A DNA stretch of 64,000 nt from Glutamicibacter protophormiae. Lineage in GTDB: Bacteria; Actinomycetota; Actinomycetes; Actinomycetales; Micrococcaceae. The notes beneath the pieces were generated by a model, which saw nothing but the letters and a program-made list of their open reading frames with translations, had not been told where the DNA came from and ran no database searches. The stretch lies in NCBI RefSeq assembly GCF_014647495.1, contig NZ_BMPH01000010.1, positions 103,562 to 167,561 on the forward strand, given 5' to 3'. Shown here in pieces: positions 1-17,018 of the stretch. How positions within the stretch are numbered: position 1 is the first letter of the stretch; the number at the start of each line of letters is the position of its first letter. Made by a program: the position numbers and the translations under genes.

Positions 1-514
1 GCAGGGCGAAGCTGAGGAAGAGCGCGCCCGCTGCCACGATCATCAGGGCGGCAACATAGAGGGTCACGTTGATATTGCGCAGCTCGCGTTCCCGCTTGCT
101 CAGAACCTTGGCCGCCGCGGCCGGAGCCGGAGGCTGGGCCGCCGCCCGGTTTCCGGTGGTCTGCAGGATGCGCGGCCGCTCGCGCCACGAGCCCGGATCC
201 CCATTAGCAGTTGAGGAGGTGGCAAGCGGCGGCTGTATCGCATCAAGCGGGAGGACTGCGGCAGGCTGTTGCTCCGCCGGTTCGGGAGTCGCCGGTTCGG
301 GAGCGGCTGGTGCGGGAGCGTGGTCGGCGTGCTGCGGTGCTGTTGCACCGCGTGGCTCGCCGAGGTATTGGACCGCGGCGTCATAGCCTTCCCGCCAGGC
401 GGTCGCGCGGGCCTCGCGCAGGGCCGGCGCGTCGCTGGAGGGAGCCTGACGGCCCCTGTTGCGGCCGACAAAGTATGCCGCCGCGATGAATACCAGTGCC
501 ACGACTATTTCCAT
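1..514 (-). CDS. Hypothetical membrane protein, C-terminal part beyond the window edge
   Basis: Reading leftward from ATG at 514, the frame stays open for 171 codons to the window edge, so the 3' end is missing. A GAGGGGAG ribosome binding site lies 10-11 nt upstream. The N-terminus (MEIVVALVFIAAAYFVG) is one hydrophobic segment, followed by an Ala/Pro/Glu-rich linker of about 100 residues, a basic stretch (KVLSKRERELRNIN) and the start of a second membrane segment (TLYVAALMIVAAGALFLSFA). A membrane anchor, cytoplasmic or surface linker and further membrane helices are therefore visible. I do not recognise the family; large multi-spanning actinobacterial proteins of unknown function have similar linkers. 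It is read away from tuf's terminator, so it forms its own unit. Confidence 0.7.
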   Translation of the reverse strand, partial: MEIVVALVFIAAAYFVGRNRGRQAPSSDAPALREARATAWREGYDAAVQYLGEPRGATAPQHADHAPAPAAPEPATPEPAEQQPAAVLPLDAIQPPLATSSTANGDPGSWRERPRILQTTGNRAAAQPPAPAAAAKVLSKRERELRNINVTLYVAALMIVAAGALFLSFAL

Positions 515-627
515 CGCCTCGGCGCTCCCCTCGCAAATGATTCTTCAATCTGGCGGTAAAACCCCGCCCGCATCAATTAGACCACCTTTTAGAATTACTC
601 GCTACTCTAGGCGCCGTTTAAGACAGA

Positions 628-660
628 AATCCCCGCCACTCGTAATGAGTGGCGGGGATT
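628..660 (-). terminator. tuf terminator
   Basis: Perfect 14-bp inverted repeat (628-641 and 647-660) with a 5-nt loop. On the minus strand it is followed by TCTGTCTT. It sits 38 nt past the tuf stop codon and closes the str operon. Confidence 0.85.
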
Positions 661-698
661 GCCGATAGACCACCAGGGTCTAGATCGTCAAGCAGAAA

Positions 699-1889
699 CT
701 ACTTGGTGATCTTGGTGACCTTGCCCGAACCAACGGTGCGGCCGCCTTCGCGGATAGCGAAGCCGAGGCCCTCTTCCATGGCGATTGGCTGGATCAGCTC
801 AACCGACATTTCGGTGTTGTCGCCTGGCATAACCATTTCGGTGCCCTCTGGGAGGGTGATAACGCCGGTAACGTCGGTGGTGCGGAAGTAGAACTGCGGA
901 CGGTAGTTCGAGTAGAACGGGTTGTGACGTCCGCCTTCGTCCTTCGACAGGATGTAGACGTTGGCTTCGAAGTTGGTGTGCGGGGTGATCGAGCCTGGGG
1001 CTACGACAACCTGGCCGCGCTCAACATCGTCGCGCTTCAGACCGCGAAGCAGCAGACCACAGTTCTCGCCTGCCCAAGCTTCGTCGAGCTGCTTGTGGAA
1101 CATCTCGATACCGGTAACGGTGGTCTTCTGGATCGGGCGGATGCCAACGATCTCGACCTCGGAGTTGATGGCCAGGGTGCCACGCTCGGCGCGACCGGTC
1201 ACCACAGTACCGCGACCGGTAATGGTGAAGACGTCCTCGATCGGCATCAGGAATGGCTTGTCGCGGTCGCGAACTGGATCCGGGATGAAGGTGTCAGCAG
1301 CGTCCATCAGTTCTTCAACAGCTGCAACCCACTTTGGATCGCCTTCCAGCGCCTTCAGAGCGGAAACCTTGATGACTGGTGCGTCGTCGCCATCGAAGCC
1401 CTGCGAGGACAGAAGTTCGCGAACTTCCATCTCCACGAGCTCGAGCAGCTCTTCGTCGTCAACCATGTCGGACTTGTTCAGTGCGACCATCAGGGTAGGA
1501 ACACCAACCTGGCGGGCCAGCAGAACGTGCTCGCGGGTCTGAGCCATTGGGCCGTCAGTTGCGGCAACAACCAGGATCGCGCCGTCCATCTGGGCAGCAC
1601 CGGTGATCATGTTCTTGACGTAGTCAGCGTGGCCTGGAGCATCAACGTGTGCGTAGTGACGCTTCTCGGTCTGGTACTCGATGTGCGAGATGTTGATGGT
1701 AATACCGCGCTGGCGCTCTTCCGGAGCCGAGTCAATGTTAGCGAAGTCGCGCTGCTCGTTCAGATCCGGGTACTTGTCAGCCAGGACCTTGGAGATCGCT
1801 GCGGTCAGAGTGGTCTTACCGTGGTCAACGTGACCGATGGTACCAATGTTGACGTGCGGCTTGCTGCGCTCGAACTTTGCCTTTGCCAC
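699..1889 (-). CDS. tuf: Elongation factor Tu
   Basis: 396-residue translation GTPase that delivers aminoacyl-tRNA to the ribosome A site in the cytoplasm. The G1 motif [11 protein letters not shown], switch [14 protein letters not shown], the NKSDM guanine-specificity motif and the full-length domains II and III are visible. The start is GTG at 1889, with AGGAGGAA 4 nt before it; the protein begins [16 protein letters not shown], as in other bacterial EF-Tu. It is the last gene of the leftward rpsL-rpsG-fusA-tuf operon. The 240-bp gap to fusA holds a strong hairpin and a possible promoter, so tuf may also be transcribed separately. Confidence 0.98.
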   Translation of the reverse strand: MAKAKFERSKPHVNIGTIGHVDHGKTTLTAAISKVLADKYPDLNEQRDFANIDSAPEERQRGITINISHIEYQTEKRHYAHVDAPGHADYVKNMITGAAQMDGAILVVAATDGPMAQTREHVLLARQVGVPTLMVALNKSDMVDDEELLELVEMEVRELLSSQGFDGDDAPVIKVSALKALEGDPKWVAAVEELMDAADTFIPDPVRDRDKPFLMPIEDVFTITGRGTVVTGRAERGTLAINSEVEIVGIRPIQKTTVTGIEMFHKQLDEAWAGENCGLLLRGLKRDDVERGQVVVAPGSITPHTNFEANVYILSKDEGGRHNPFYSNYRPQFYFRTTDVTGVITLPEGTEMVMPGDNTEMSVELIQPIAMEEGLGFAIREGGRTVGSGKVTKITK

Positions 1890-1956
1890 AAGTTCCTCCT
1901 AGAAACATTTACAGAAGACTTTCTTCGTCTGCGCGGTTCGCAAACGAACTTCAAAT

Positions 1957-1962
1957 AGTCTA
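1957..1962 (-). promoter_or_regulatory. Possible internal tuf promoter (-10)
   Basis: TAGACT on the minus strand about 68 nt before the tuf start, in the unusually long fusA-tuf gap. No convincing -35 box is seen, so this is a weak call. Confidence 0.3.
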
Positions 1963-2039
1963 CTGGGGGCGTGGATAAATATGGAAATTTCGGTCCTCTG
2001 CGGGCCCTGCATGTGATGCAAATCCCTCGTTGGCCGTTT

Positions 2040-2075
2040 GCAAGGCCGGCGTCGACGGATCTCCGCCGGCCTTGC
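2040..2075. repeat. Hairpin in the fusA-tuf intergenic region
   Basis: A 12-bp perfect inverted repeat (2040-2051 and 2064-2075) with a 12-nt loop, 54 nt past the fusA stop. No T-run follows it on the minus strand, so it is not a classical terminator; it may be an RNA processing or partial termination site that sets the tuf to fusA ratio. Confidence 0.6.
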
Positions 2076-2129
2076 GATCGGCCACTTCCCCACACGGGGG
2101 TCACGGCCAAGTTTTGGTTCCTTCGGCGA

Positions 2130-4244
2130 TTATTCGCCGCGGGACTTCTGGATGATCTCGTCGGCAACTGCCTTCGGGACCTCAGAGTAGCTGTCGAAGG
2201 TCATCGAGTAGACTGCACGACCCTGGGTCTTCGAACGCAGGTCACCAATGTAACCGAACATCTCAGACAGTGGAACGCCAGCGCGGATGACCTTGACGCC
2301 TGCGGCGTCGGACATCTCCTGGATCGAGCCACGGCGGGAGTTCAGGTCGCCGATAACGTCGCCCATGTACTCTTCCGGGGTACGAACCTCAACGGACATC
2401 AGCGGTTCAAGCAGAACAGGGTTGGCGCGGCGTGCACCTTCCTTGAAGACCTGCGAACCGGCGATCTTGAACGCCATTTCCGAGGAGTCAACGTCGTGGT
2501 AGGCACCGTCGATGAGGGTGGCCTTCACGCCGACCAGCGGGTAGCCGGCGAGGATGCCGTACTGCATGGCGTCCTGGATACCAGCGTCAACCGACGGGAT
2601 GTACTCACGAGGCACGCGACCGCCGGTGACGGCGTTCTTGAACTCGTAGGTAACGCCGTCCACAACTTCCAGAGGCTCGAAGGAGACCTGGACCTTTGCG
2701 AACTGGCCCGAACCACCGGTCTGCTTCTTGTGGGTGAAGTCGACCTTCTCCACAGCCTTCTTGATGGTTTCGCGGTATGCAACCTGCGGCTTGCCGACGT
2801 TGGCTTCCACGCGGAATTCGCGCTTCATGCGGTCCACCAGGATATCCAGGTGGAGTTCGCCCATGCCGCCGATTTCGGTCTGGCCGGTGTCTTCGTTCAG
2901 CGAGACGGTGAAGGTTGGATCCTCCGCCGACAGCTTCTGAATAGCGGTCGACAGCTTTTCCTGGTCGCCCTTGGTCTTTGGCTCGATGGCCACGAAGATC
3001 ACTGGATCCGGGAAGGTCATCGATTCGAGGACGATCGGGTTCTGCGGATCGCACAGGGTGTCACCGGTGGTGGTGTCCTTCAGGCCGATCACAGCGTAGA
3101 TGTGACCTGCGTGGATCTCGTCTACCGGCTGTTCCTTGTTGGCGTGCATCTGGAAGAGCTTGCCAACGCGTTCCTTCTTCTGCTTGGTCGAGTTCAGCAG
3201 CTGTGCGCCGGACTCTGCCTTGCCGGAGTAAACGCGGATGAAGTTCAGCTGGCCGAAGAACGGGTGAGCAGCGATCTTGAAAGCCAGTGCCGAGAATGGT
3301 GCATCCTCGGAAGGCTCGCGAGTGAGCTCGATTTCCTCGTTCTTTGGATCGTGACCCACCATGGCGCCCACGTCGAGCGGGGTTGGCAGGAAGTCGATCA
3401 CGGCGTCCAGCATCGGCTGGACACCACGGTTCTTGAACGCCGAACCACAGAAGACCGGGTAGGCTTCCGAGTTCACGGTCAGCTTGCGAATGCCGGCCTT
3501 GAGCTCGTCGATGGAGATCTCTTCGCCTTCGAGGTACTTCTCCATGAGCTCTTCGGATGCCTCTGCGACATCTTCAATCAGCTTGGCGCGGTACTCTTCG
3601 GCCTTTTCCTGCAGGTCTGCAGGAATTTCGCGAGTCTCGTAGGCGGCACCCATGGTGACGTCACCCTTGGAGTCGCCTTCCCAGACGAATGCCTTCATGG
3701 TCAGCAGGTCCACCACGCCGGTGAACTCCGACTCGGAGCCGATTGGCAGCTGCATGACCAGCGGCTTGGCACCCAGGCGGTTGATGATGGTGTCTACGGT
3801 GAAGTAGAAGTCAGCACCGAGCTTGTCCATCTTGTTCACGAAGCAGATACGTGGAACGTTGTACTTGTCAGCCTGACGCCAAACGGTCTCGGACTGAGGC
3901 TCAACGCCTTCCTTGCCGTCGAACACGGCAACGGCGCCATCGAGCACGCGCAGCGAGCGCTCCACCTCAACGGTGAAGTCAACGTGGCCCGGGGTATCGA
4001 TGATGTTGATCTGGTTCTTGTTCCAGAAGCAAGTCACGGCCGCGGAGGTAATGGTGATACCGCGTTCCTTTTCCTGCTCCATCCAGTCGGTGGTTGCGCC
4101 ACCGTCGTGGGTCTCACCGAGCTTGTGGTTTACACCCGTGTAGAAAAGGATGCGCTCGGTAGTAGTGGTCTTACCGGCATCAATGTGAGCCATGATGCCG
4201 ATGTTGCGGACCTTGTTCAGGTCAGTCAGCACGTCCTGTGCCAC
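2130..4244 (-). CDS. fusA: Elongation factor G
   Basis: 704-residue translation GTPase that drives tRNA-mRNA translocation and, with ribosome recycling factor, ribosome recycling. The N-terminus carries [18 protein letters not shown] (G1), the [15 protein letters not shown] switch II and [10 protein letters not shown]. The tail has the domain IV/V signatures [20 protein letters not shown] and the Gly-rich [13 protein letters not shown]. The start is GTG at 4244 with GGGAG 6 nt upstream. It lies 69 nt after rpsG in the str operon. Length is normal and no break is seen. Confidence 0.98.
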   Translation of the reverse strand: MAQDVLTDLNKVRNIGIMAHIDAGKTTTTERILFYTGVNHKLGETHDGGATTDWMEQEKERGITITSAAVTCFWNKNQINIIDTPGHVDFTVEVERSLRVLDGAVAVFDGKEGVEPQSETVWRQADKYNVPRICFVNKMDKLGADFYFTVDTIINRLGAKPLVMQLPIGSESEFTGVVDLLTMKAFVWEGDSKGDVTMGAAYETREIPADLQEKAEEYRAKLIEDVAEASEELMEKYLEGEEISIDELKAGIRKLTVNSEAYPVFCGSAFKNRGVQPMLDAVIDFLPTPLDVGAMVGHDPKNEEIELTREPSEDAPFSALAFKIAAHPFFGQLNFIRVYSGKAESGAQLLNSTKQKKERVGKLFQMHANKEQPVDEIHAGHIYAVIGLKDTTTGDTLCDPQNPIVLESMTFPDPVIFVAIEPKTKGDQEKLSTAIQKLSAEDPTFTVSLNEDTGQTEIGGMGELHLDILVDRMKREFRVEANVGKPQVAYRETIKKAVEKVDFTHKKQTGGSGQFAKVQVSFEPLEVVDGVTYEFKNAVTGGRVPREYIPSVDAGIQDAMQYGILAGYPLVGVKATLIDGAYHDVDSSEMAFKIAGSQVFKEGARRANPVLLEPLMSVEVRTPEEYMGDVIGDLNSRRGSIQEMSDAAGVKVIRAGVPLSEMFGYIGDLRSKTQGRAVYSMTFDSYSEVPKAVADEIIQKSRGE

Positions 4245-4313
4245 GTTGTCTCCCTAAGAGGTGATGCTGGAACTGCTGGGCGCCGGTAGACGCCCAGCAA
4301 TTCCAAGCGGTTC

Positions 4314-4784
4314 TTACCAGCGGTAGTGGGCGAATGCCTTGTTGGACTCGGCCATCTTGTGAGTGTCTTCGCGACGCTTCACAGCTGCACCCAGACCGTT
4401 CGAAGCATCCAGGATCTCGTTCATCAGACGCTCGATCATGGTCTTCTCGCGGCGAGCCTTCGAGTAGCCAACCAGCCAGCGCAGAGCCAGTGCGGTTGCA
4501 CGGCCTGGCTTGACCTCAACAGGAACCTGGTAGGTCGCGCCACCAACACGGCGGGAACGAACCTCAAGGGCCGGACGGATGTTATCCATGGCCTTCTTGA
4601 GGGTCGACACTGCGTCGGCGCCGGACTTTGCAGCTGCACCTTCGAGTGCACCGTAAACAATGCGCTCTGCGGTGGACTTCTTGCCGTCCACGAGAACCTT
4701 GTTGATCAGCTGAGTGACCAATGGGGAATCGTAAACTGGATCAGAAACTAGTGGGCGCTTTGGCGCCGGACCCTTACGAGGCAT
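4314..4784 (-). CDS. rpsG: 30S ribosomal protein S7 (uS7)
   Basis: 156-residue 16S rRNA-binding protein that nucleates assembly of the 30S head. The sequence begins [18 protein letters not shown] and contains the conserved [16 protein letters not shown] and [16 protein letters not shown] blocks. Its ATG overlaps the rpsL stop by one base (TAATG), and the ribosome binding site AGAAGGATGG lies inside the end of rpsL, so translation is probably coupled. Second gene of the str operon. Confidence 0.98.
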   Translation of the reverse strand: MPRKGPAPKRPLVSDPVYDSPLVTQLINKVLVDGKKSTAERIVYGALEGAAAKSGADAVSTLKKAMDNIRPALEVRSRRVGGATYQVPVEVKPGRATALALRWLVGYSKARREKTMIERLMNEILDASNGLGAAVKRREDTHKMAESNKAFAHYRW

Positions 4785-5158
4785 TACTTACCATCCTTCT
4801 TTGCACCGTAGCGGGAACGAGCCTGCTTACGATCCTTCACACCCTGGGTATCCAGAGCACCACGAACAATCTTGTAGCGGACACCTGGCAAGTCCTTCAC
4901 ACGACCACCGCGAACGAGCACGATGGAGTGTTCCTGCAGGTTGTGACCGACACCTGGAATGTAAGCGGTGACCTCAATACCACCGGCAAGGCGCACACGT
5001 GCGACCTTACGCAGTGCCGAGTTCGGCTTCTTCGGGGTGGTGGTGTACACGCGAGTGCACACGCCACGGCGCATTGGGTTGCTCTTAAGGGCAGGAGCCT
5101 TGGTCTTTACGACCTTAGGCGAGCGGCCCTTGCGGACCAGCTGCTGAATAGTAGGCAC
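4784..5158 (-). CDS. rpsL: 30S ribosomal protein S12 (uS12)
   Basis: 124-residue decoding-centre protein. The frame is open further upstream, but GTG at 5158 gives the universal N-terminus [12 protein letters not shown], with AAGGA about 8 nt before it. Lys43 (TTPKKPNS) and Lys88 (GGRVKDLPG) are the wild-type residues, so the allele looks streptomycin-sensitive. First gene of the str operon; its transcript must begin in the 450-bp region up to the phospholipase D-like gene, where no consensus promoter stands out. Confidence 0.97.
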   Translation of the reverse strand: MPTIQQLVRKGRSPKVVKTKAPALKSNPMRRGVCTRVYTTTPKKPNSALRKVARVRLAGGIEVTAYIPGVGHNLQEHSIVLVRGGRVKDLPGVRYKIVRGALDTQGVKDRKQARSRYGAKKDGK

Positions 5159-5607
5159 TTTCGTGTCCTTCCATTGTCTAAGTTCTTCGGCACGGCATCG
5201 GAGCGGCGGCCTTATGGGGGCTGACACTTTCCTCTGCAGCACTAACTGCTTGCTTTACCGCCCATCCAGGATCAGAATGTCCCTAGGCGTGCGAAAGTGT
5301 GGCATTCGTTGCGCAACCTACCCGCAACCCGGACCGTGTCCATTTTGCCACACATAAAACAATTGCCTTAACTCTAGCATTAATCGGCCCCTGCACCATG
5401 AACAGTAAGCTATCTCACCGTCCGGGCACCGTGCGATTGCTGCTTGATGCCACCGGCCGGCGAGGAACTTGGCTCCAACCTATCCCCCGCGCGTGAACGC
5501 GCCGCCGCCACGAGATGGCGCTCCGTTGAACAGGACATGGAAGGATTCGCCATTGGAACTAGTAGCTAACTCATGCAGAAGATAAATCTACTTTGACGAT
5601 CCCGATG
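5159..5607. other. Noncoding region upstream of the str operon
   Basis: 449 bp without a supported gene. It must hold the promoter and leader of rpsL. The only structure seen is an 8-bp inverted repeat, GTGTGGCA at 5297-5304 and its complement at 5346-5353, about 140 nt before rpsL. No clear terminator was found for the neighbouring leftward gene. Confidence 0.5.
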
Positions 5608-6825
5608 CTACTCGCTGACCGGCATGCCGACCTGCACCAGCCTCCGGGCATTGTCCTGGTAGGCCTTGACCGCCTTGCGGTTGTGCAGTTCCAGGATGGC
5701 CTCGTCATTGCGCCGCAGGCTGGTGGAATTGTAATTGTGGCTGCCGGTGAAGACGAATGAGGAGTCCCCGCGGCGTCCTTCCGGCGAGGCGTTGTCCCGC
5801 ATTCCGGAAACCACGAGGTACTTCGAGTGCACACGTCCTGTAGTAGACGTATCCTCTACTGAGCGGTGTTCGATACCCGCTGCAGCCAGGACACCGGCGA
5901 CCTGCTCGCCGACCGGTCCGGCGGCCACGCTGACGGCGCAGCCCTGGCTCTTGAGGCGTCCGAGTTCTTCGGCGATGGCGGTGCGCGTATCGTCCCACTC
6001 GCTCATGGCGACCGCCACCGTGCTGTTCTTGTTTTTGCACTGCAGCTCAGAGAGCCGCTGCGCCACCGGGTCGGCAGCGGCCGCCGGGAAGAAGCGCGCC
6101 ACCGTTGCTCCGGACGGGCCGCGCGAGGCCTCGGTGCGGTGGTAATCCGGGGTCTGCTCCATGCGGGCCATGTCCGCATGGTAGGAATGGTAGGCGCGGT
6201 ACAGCCCGTCATCGCCGGTCACGGTCAACGCATTGTTCCAGTAGCTCACATGGTTCACATCCGTGACATTGGCAGACGACTGCACCACCACGTTCTGCTG
6301 GCCGGAGACCGAGGAGAACAGCGCGAACTTGTTGTGCATGCCCTTGGTCCCCTGGCAGGAGCTGGTGTTGCCTTCGGGCGACTTGTTCGAGCACACCGCC
6401 ACCCAGGAGCCTTGGCTCGTGTCGGTGCCCAGCGTCTTGATCAGCCGCGCCGCCGGGGCCTTGGAAATCTGCCAGCCGTCCATCACCACCTGGATATTGA
6501 CTCCGCGCGCGTGGGCCGCCAGCAGCTGGTCGACGTAGTCTTCACCGCTCTGCCCCGAGATCACGAAGGCCGCCAGCGAAATGGTGGAACCTGCATCGGC
6601 CTGCTTGAAGTAGGAGCACAGCCGTTCGGCAACCGCTCCGGCCGTATCCTGCAACGGATCGGAGAACACCGCGCCGGTTTCCACCTTCACCAGCGGCGCC
6701 GCGGCGCAGGGCAATTCGGGCTGCTTGCCTGGGTCGATCCGCTGCGCGGCCTGTGCCGGCAGGGTGCTGAAGAGCAGACCGAGTCCCATGGCCCCTGCTG
6801 CGATGGCCTTCAATGTCGTGTTCAA
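5608..6825 (-). CDS. Secreted phospholipase D-like protein
   Basis: About 405 residues. The chosen start is TTG at 6825 because AAAGGAG lies 11 nt upstream and the product then begins with a signal peptide (LNTTLKAIAAGAMGLGLLF, cleavage near AQA-AQR); a longer GTG start at 6891 lacks these features. Two phospholipase D-like repeats are visible: GMHNKFALFS with SSANVT, and RVHSKYLVVS with TGSHNYNSTSL. Both keep H-x-K and the Asn/Ser-rich strand, but the Asp of the canonical HxKxxxxD motif is replaced by Ser. It may act on envelope or extracellular phosphodiesters, or be a divergent or inactive member. It stands alone between rpoC and rpsL. Confidence 0.85.
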   Translation of the reverse strand: MNTTLKAIAAGAMGLGLLFSTLPAQAAQRIDPGKQPELPCAAAPLVKVETGAVFSDPLQDTAGAVAERLCSYFKQADAGSTISLAAFVISGQSGEDYVDQLLAAHARGVNIQVVMDGWQISKAPAARLIKTLGTDTSQGSWVAVCSNKSPEGNTSSCQGTKGMHNKFALFSSVSGQQNVVVQSSANVTDVNHVSYWNNALTVTGDDGLYRAYHSYHADMARMEQTPDYHRTEASRGPSGATVARFFPAAAADPVAQRLSELQCKNKNSTVAVAMSEWDDTRTAIAEELGRLKSQGCAVSVAAGPVGEQVAGVLAAAGIEHRSVEDTSTTGRVHSKYLVVSGMRDNASPEGRRGDSSFVFTGSHNYNSTSLRRNDEAILELHNRKAVKAYQDNARRLVQVGMPVSE

Positions 6826-6964
6826 CTTCTCCGAGTCTCCTTTGCGGTTCGTGGCGGGTGTCGGGGATCTCCCCCGCCCGCGGTCAACCACTGCACCGTT
6901 TCATCCCTGGATGAGCAAAGGGTAACTGCACGGTGAACAGATGCTTTCCGGCTTAAATGCGGAA

Positions 6965-6998
6965 GCGCCCGCCGCACACTTGCGTGTGCGGCGGGCGC
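6965..6998 (-). terminator. rpoBC terminator
   Basis: Perfect 15-bp inverted repeat (6965-6979 and 6984-6998) with a 4-nt loop, 40 nt past the rpoC stop. The minus-strand tail is TTCCGCATTT. Confidence 0.85.
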
Positions 6999-7038
6999 CC
7001 TACGAGCTAGCTAGCTGCCAGCCTCGGTGCCGTCCGGT

Positions 7039-10929
<3,891 letters not shown>

Positions 10930-11028
10930 ATGGTCCTTTTCTCTCTTCTTTGGTGTCTGAAGTCGATACGAATAAGTCGGTGTGCGGCGCGGCCGCCCGG
11001 GCTGTGCAGTCCGGGCGGCTGCGCCGGA

Positions 11029-14535
<3,507 letters not shown>

Positions 14536-15249
14536 GATGGATCCTTCCAAAGACCGTCAGGTTTCCGAACGCTTACCGTGCTAAGGTGCCTGTCATAGGA
14601 CAGGCCCTCATTTTTCGTCCACGAGACCCACCGCTATATGAAGGCCGCGCGCGCAAACAGTAAGGCGCAAATTTCAACCTTACCGGAGGAATTTGCACTT
14701 GTCGACACCTCCGCCCGGAATCCGTGCTATAGTTTTGGGTTCTGCTCACGCAGGTCGGCCCCCACGCATCCCTGGATCCCGGGTTTCCCGCGGTATTCCG
14801 CGCGCCCCACTCCCCCGGGTCGACACTTTTCCCAGATGATTCCGGCATTTTTTACGCGCCGAAAGCATCATCCGCATATGAACTGGTTCACATTCCAATC
14901 GCGCGGATTCGCGGGAAAACCTCAACGTGCGATTAGTCACAGCAGCGCAGTGCGGCCGTTGGTGCTGCATCCAGGGGCCAGAATGACGCGGTTTTCTGCG
15001 ACCTTCGAAAATTTTCCCGCTTCGTGACTTCCGAACCTCGGCGATCGGCCCCATCATCGCGGCAACGGGTGTTGGTGCTTTTCTTACGGCTCGCCCCGCC
15101 CGCAACTGGGCATCGCTACGGCGAGTATCGCATCGGCATACGCCCCTTGCCGATTCTTCTGCACTAGGCTCAGCTATAAGCACGCCGCGGTCGCTGCGCT
15201 GCGCATCTGGATTGCGACCAGCCTGGTCACGTGATGAGGAGTAGTTTCA
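14536..15249. other. rpoB leader and intergenic region
   Basis: 714 bp without a supported gene, lying between divergent rpoB and ybaK. A 7-bp hairpin (14588-14594 and 14599-14605) sits in the rpoB leader. Weak -10-like boxes are present (TATAGC on the minus strand at 14633-14638) but none has a good -35. The length fits a long regulated rpoB leader. The ybaK ribosome binding site is at its right end. Confidence 0.5.
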
Positions 15250-15747
15250 ATGTCGGATCTGAAGTCGTCGGAAGCAATGACCCGCGTTCTGTTGGATGCC
15301 GCGCGGCGCGAGGTGCCGATCGACATCGTGCCCCGCGCTGCGGCGAAGTCCCTAGAGGAAGCCGCCGAACTGCTGGGTGTGGTTCCCGAGCACCTGCTCA
15401 AGACCCTGGTGCTCAAGCGTTCGGACGATTCTTTCGTCTTCGCCCTGATTCCGGGCGGCCGGAAGCTGGATTGGCCCAAGATCCGCGCGGTGCTCCAGGT
15501 CAACAAGCTCTCCTTACCCGATGCGCAGACCGCATTGGCCGTGACGCATTACGCGCGCGGCACCATCACGCCTTTTGGCTCCCATACCGCATTGCCGGTC
15601 ATCATCGACGCCAGCGTTTTCGCAGAGCCGGTACCGGAACGCGTGGCCATGGGCAGCGGTGATCCGCTGCATGGGCTGCTGGTGGATCCCCAAGACCTGG
15701 TCAGCGGCTTTGAGGCCACGATTGCCGATATTTCGACTCCGGAATAG
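15250..15747 (+). CDS. ybaK: YbaK/EbsC-type aminoacyl-tRNA deacylase
   Basis: 165-residue trans-editing enzyme of the YbaK/ProX family, whose members hydrolyse mischarged tRNA such as Cys-tRNA(Pro). The family pattern is visible: ELLGVVPEHLLKTLVLK with the conserved Lys, then FALIPGGRKLDWPKIR and the Gly-rich GTITPFGSHTALPVIID loop. The start is ATG at 15250 with GAGGAG 8 nt upstream. The last 47 bp overlap the end of the convergent acyltransferase gene. The exact tRNA substrate cannot be read from sequence. Confidence 0.9.
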   Translation: MSDLKSSEAMTRVLLDAARREVPIDIVPRAAAKSLEEAAELLGVVPEHLLKTLVLKRSDDSFVFALIPGGRKLDWPKIRAVLQVNKLSLPDAQTALAVTHYARGTITPFGSHTALPVIIDASVFAEPVPERVAMGSGDPLHGLLVDPQDLVSGFEATIADISTPE

Positions 15748-16888
15748 CCACGTCGGGCTTCGCAAAGACGATCCGGACTGCGGCCTTGGCCTTGGTCAGT
15801 CCCGCGATGGTGCCATTGCGCAGGAGCAGGCCCAGCGGATTCTCGATGAACCGCACGACCGCGTAGGACCACAGCATCAGCACCGCGATGGTGCCGGCCA
15901 AGAGGAGATACTTGTTCACATGGCCATGCAGCTGCTCGATAATCCACCATCCCCAAAGCTGATGGAACAAGTACAGCGGGAAGGTCAGGGACCCCGCCAC
16001 GGCCAGCCATTTGGCTTGGACATGTTTCAGCGGGGTTAGTGTGCACAGGGCCAGCAGGCCCACGCAGAGCACGATCAGCAGCTGGAAATGCCATGCGGGC
16101 ACGTGCATGTTCGACAACTGCAACGCGTCTTCACTGCCCTTCAGGCCCGTGAAGTAGGCGGCAATCACCGTATTGAATGCCACGGCCAACCAGCGCAGCA
16201 CGCTGTGTCCGCTGCGGTAGATCAGGTAGAGCACCATGCCTGCGGCGAACAGTGCAGCATAAGGGCCCGCGATCCATTCCTGGAGCTTGGCGTAGCTGGT
16301 GAAGTGCAGGTAGAGGCCCAAAGCCGGCCAGAGCACCGAGAGCAGCATGATCGATTTGTTGGTGATCAAGCCGCAAAGCAGCATCACGCCCAGCAGGATG
16401 TAGAAGCGCAGCTCGACCCAGAGCGTCCAATACACGCCGTCGAGATGCCGCACCTCGAAAGCCGTTTGCATCATGGTCAAATTCGGCAGGATGTCAGAGG
16501 GGGCGCGTCCATCGGCGATCGATGGCCAAATCACGAAGGACAACAGGGCCGCGGCGAGCACGGCGACCCAATAGGCGGGATAGAGCCTGCCCACGCGCGA
16601 TCCGATGAACTGGATGACTGATTTCCCCTGCAACGACATCAGGATGACGAATCCGGAGATCAGGAAGAACAGTTGGACGCCGATTTGGCCGTAGCGGGTT
16701 GCCACGGAGAGCACTGGCCAGGCATCGGGGGCATACTGGCCCCAAAAATTGTGGCCCCACGCGGTGTAGTGATAGAGGACTACGACCACTGCGGCGGTGA
16801 TGCGTAGACCGTCCAGCAAACCCAAGCGCGGGGCTGGTTTACGCTTCTGAAGGGTATCGCTTTTTGGCACGCTAACAAGCTTAAACAC
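15701..16888 (-). CDS. Acyltransferase family 3 membrane protein (OafA/YrhL type)
   Basis: 395 residues with about ten membrane segments. Acyltransferase-3 motifs are present: LYHYTAWGH near residue 40 (catalytic His region), LISGFVI, SRVGRLYPAYW and WTLWVELRFY. A late PLYLFHQ motif is also seen. Such proteins transfer acetyl or other acyl groups from the cytoplasm to sugars or surface glycans. No signal is seen for the particular acceptor. GTG at 16888 is used; no good ribosome binding site precedes it, but TATAGG lies 6 nt upstream, so a leaderless start is possible. The 3' end overlaps ybaK by 47 bp. Confidence 0.9.
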   Translation of the reverse strand: MFKLVSVPKSDTLQKRKPAPRLGLLDGLRITAAVVVVLYHYTAWGHNFWGQYAPDAWPVLSVATRYGQIGVQLFFLISGFVILMSLQGKSVIQFIGSRVGRLYPAYWVAVLAAALLSFVIWPSIADGRAPSDILPNLTMMQTAFEVRHLDGVYWTLWVELRFYILLGVMLLCGLITNKSIMLLSVLWPALGLYLHFTSYAKLQEWIAGPYAALFAAGMVLYLIYRSGHSVLRWLAVAFNTVIAAYFTGLKGSEDALQLSNMHVPAWHFQLLIVLCVGLLALCTLTPLKHVQAKWLAVAGSLTFPLYLFHQLWGWWIIEQLHGHVNKYLLLAGTIAVLMLWSYAVVRFIENPLGLLLRNGTIAGLTKAKAAVRIVFAKPDVAIPESKYRQSWPQSR

Positions 16889-16956
16889 TGAACCTATAAA
16901 AACGCTGTTAATAGAAACGTTATAAAGGTATTTCTAAGTATTCATTCAGTTAACGG

Positions 16957-16992
16957 CCAAGGGCCCACAGATCGAAATCTGTGGACCCTTGG
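16957..16992 (-). terminator. rplJL terminator
   Basis: 16-bp stem with one mismatch (16957-16972 and 16977-16992) and a 4-nt loop that is TTCG on the transcribed strand. It lies 26 nt past the rplL stop. The following T-tract is poor. Confidence 0.8.
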
Positions 16993-17018
16993 TAATAAGT
17001 TGCGAGTGACCGCGTAAC

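Noticed and set aside
5297..5353. 8-bp inverted repeat in the rpsL leader as an S7/S12 autoregulatory site
   Set aside because: Too short and with a 41-nt loop; there is no match to a known ribosomal leader that I can see.
14588..14605. Hairpin in the rpoB leader followed by a T-run on the plus strand, resembling a rightward terminator
   Set aside because: No rightward gene ends nearby; on the transcribed minus strand it lacks a T-run, so it is at most a leader hairpin.
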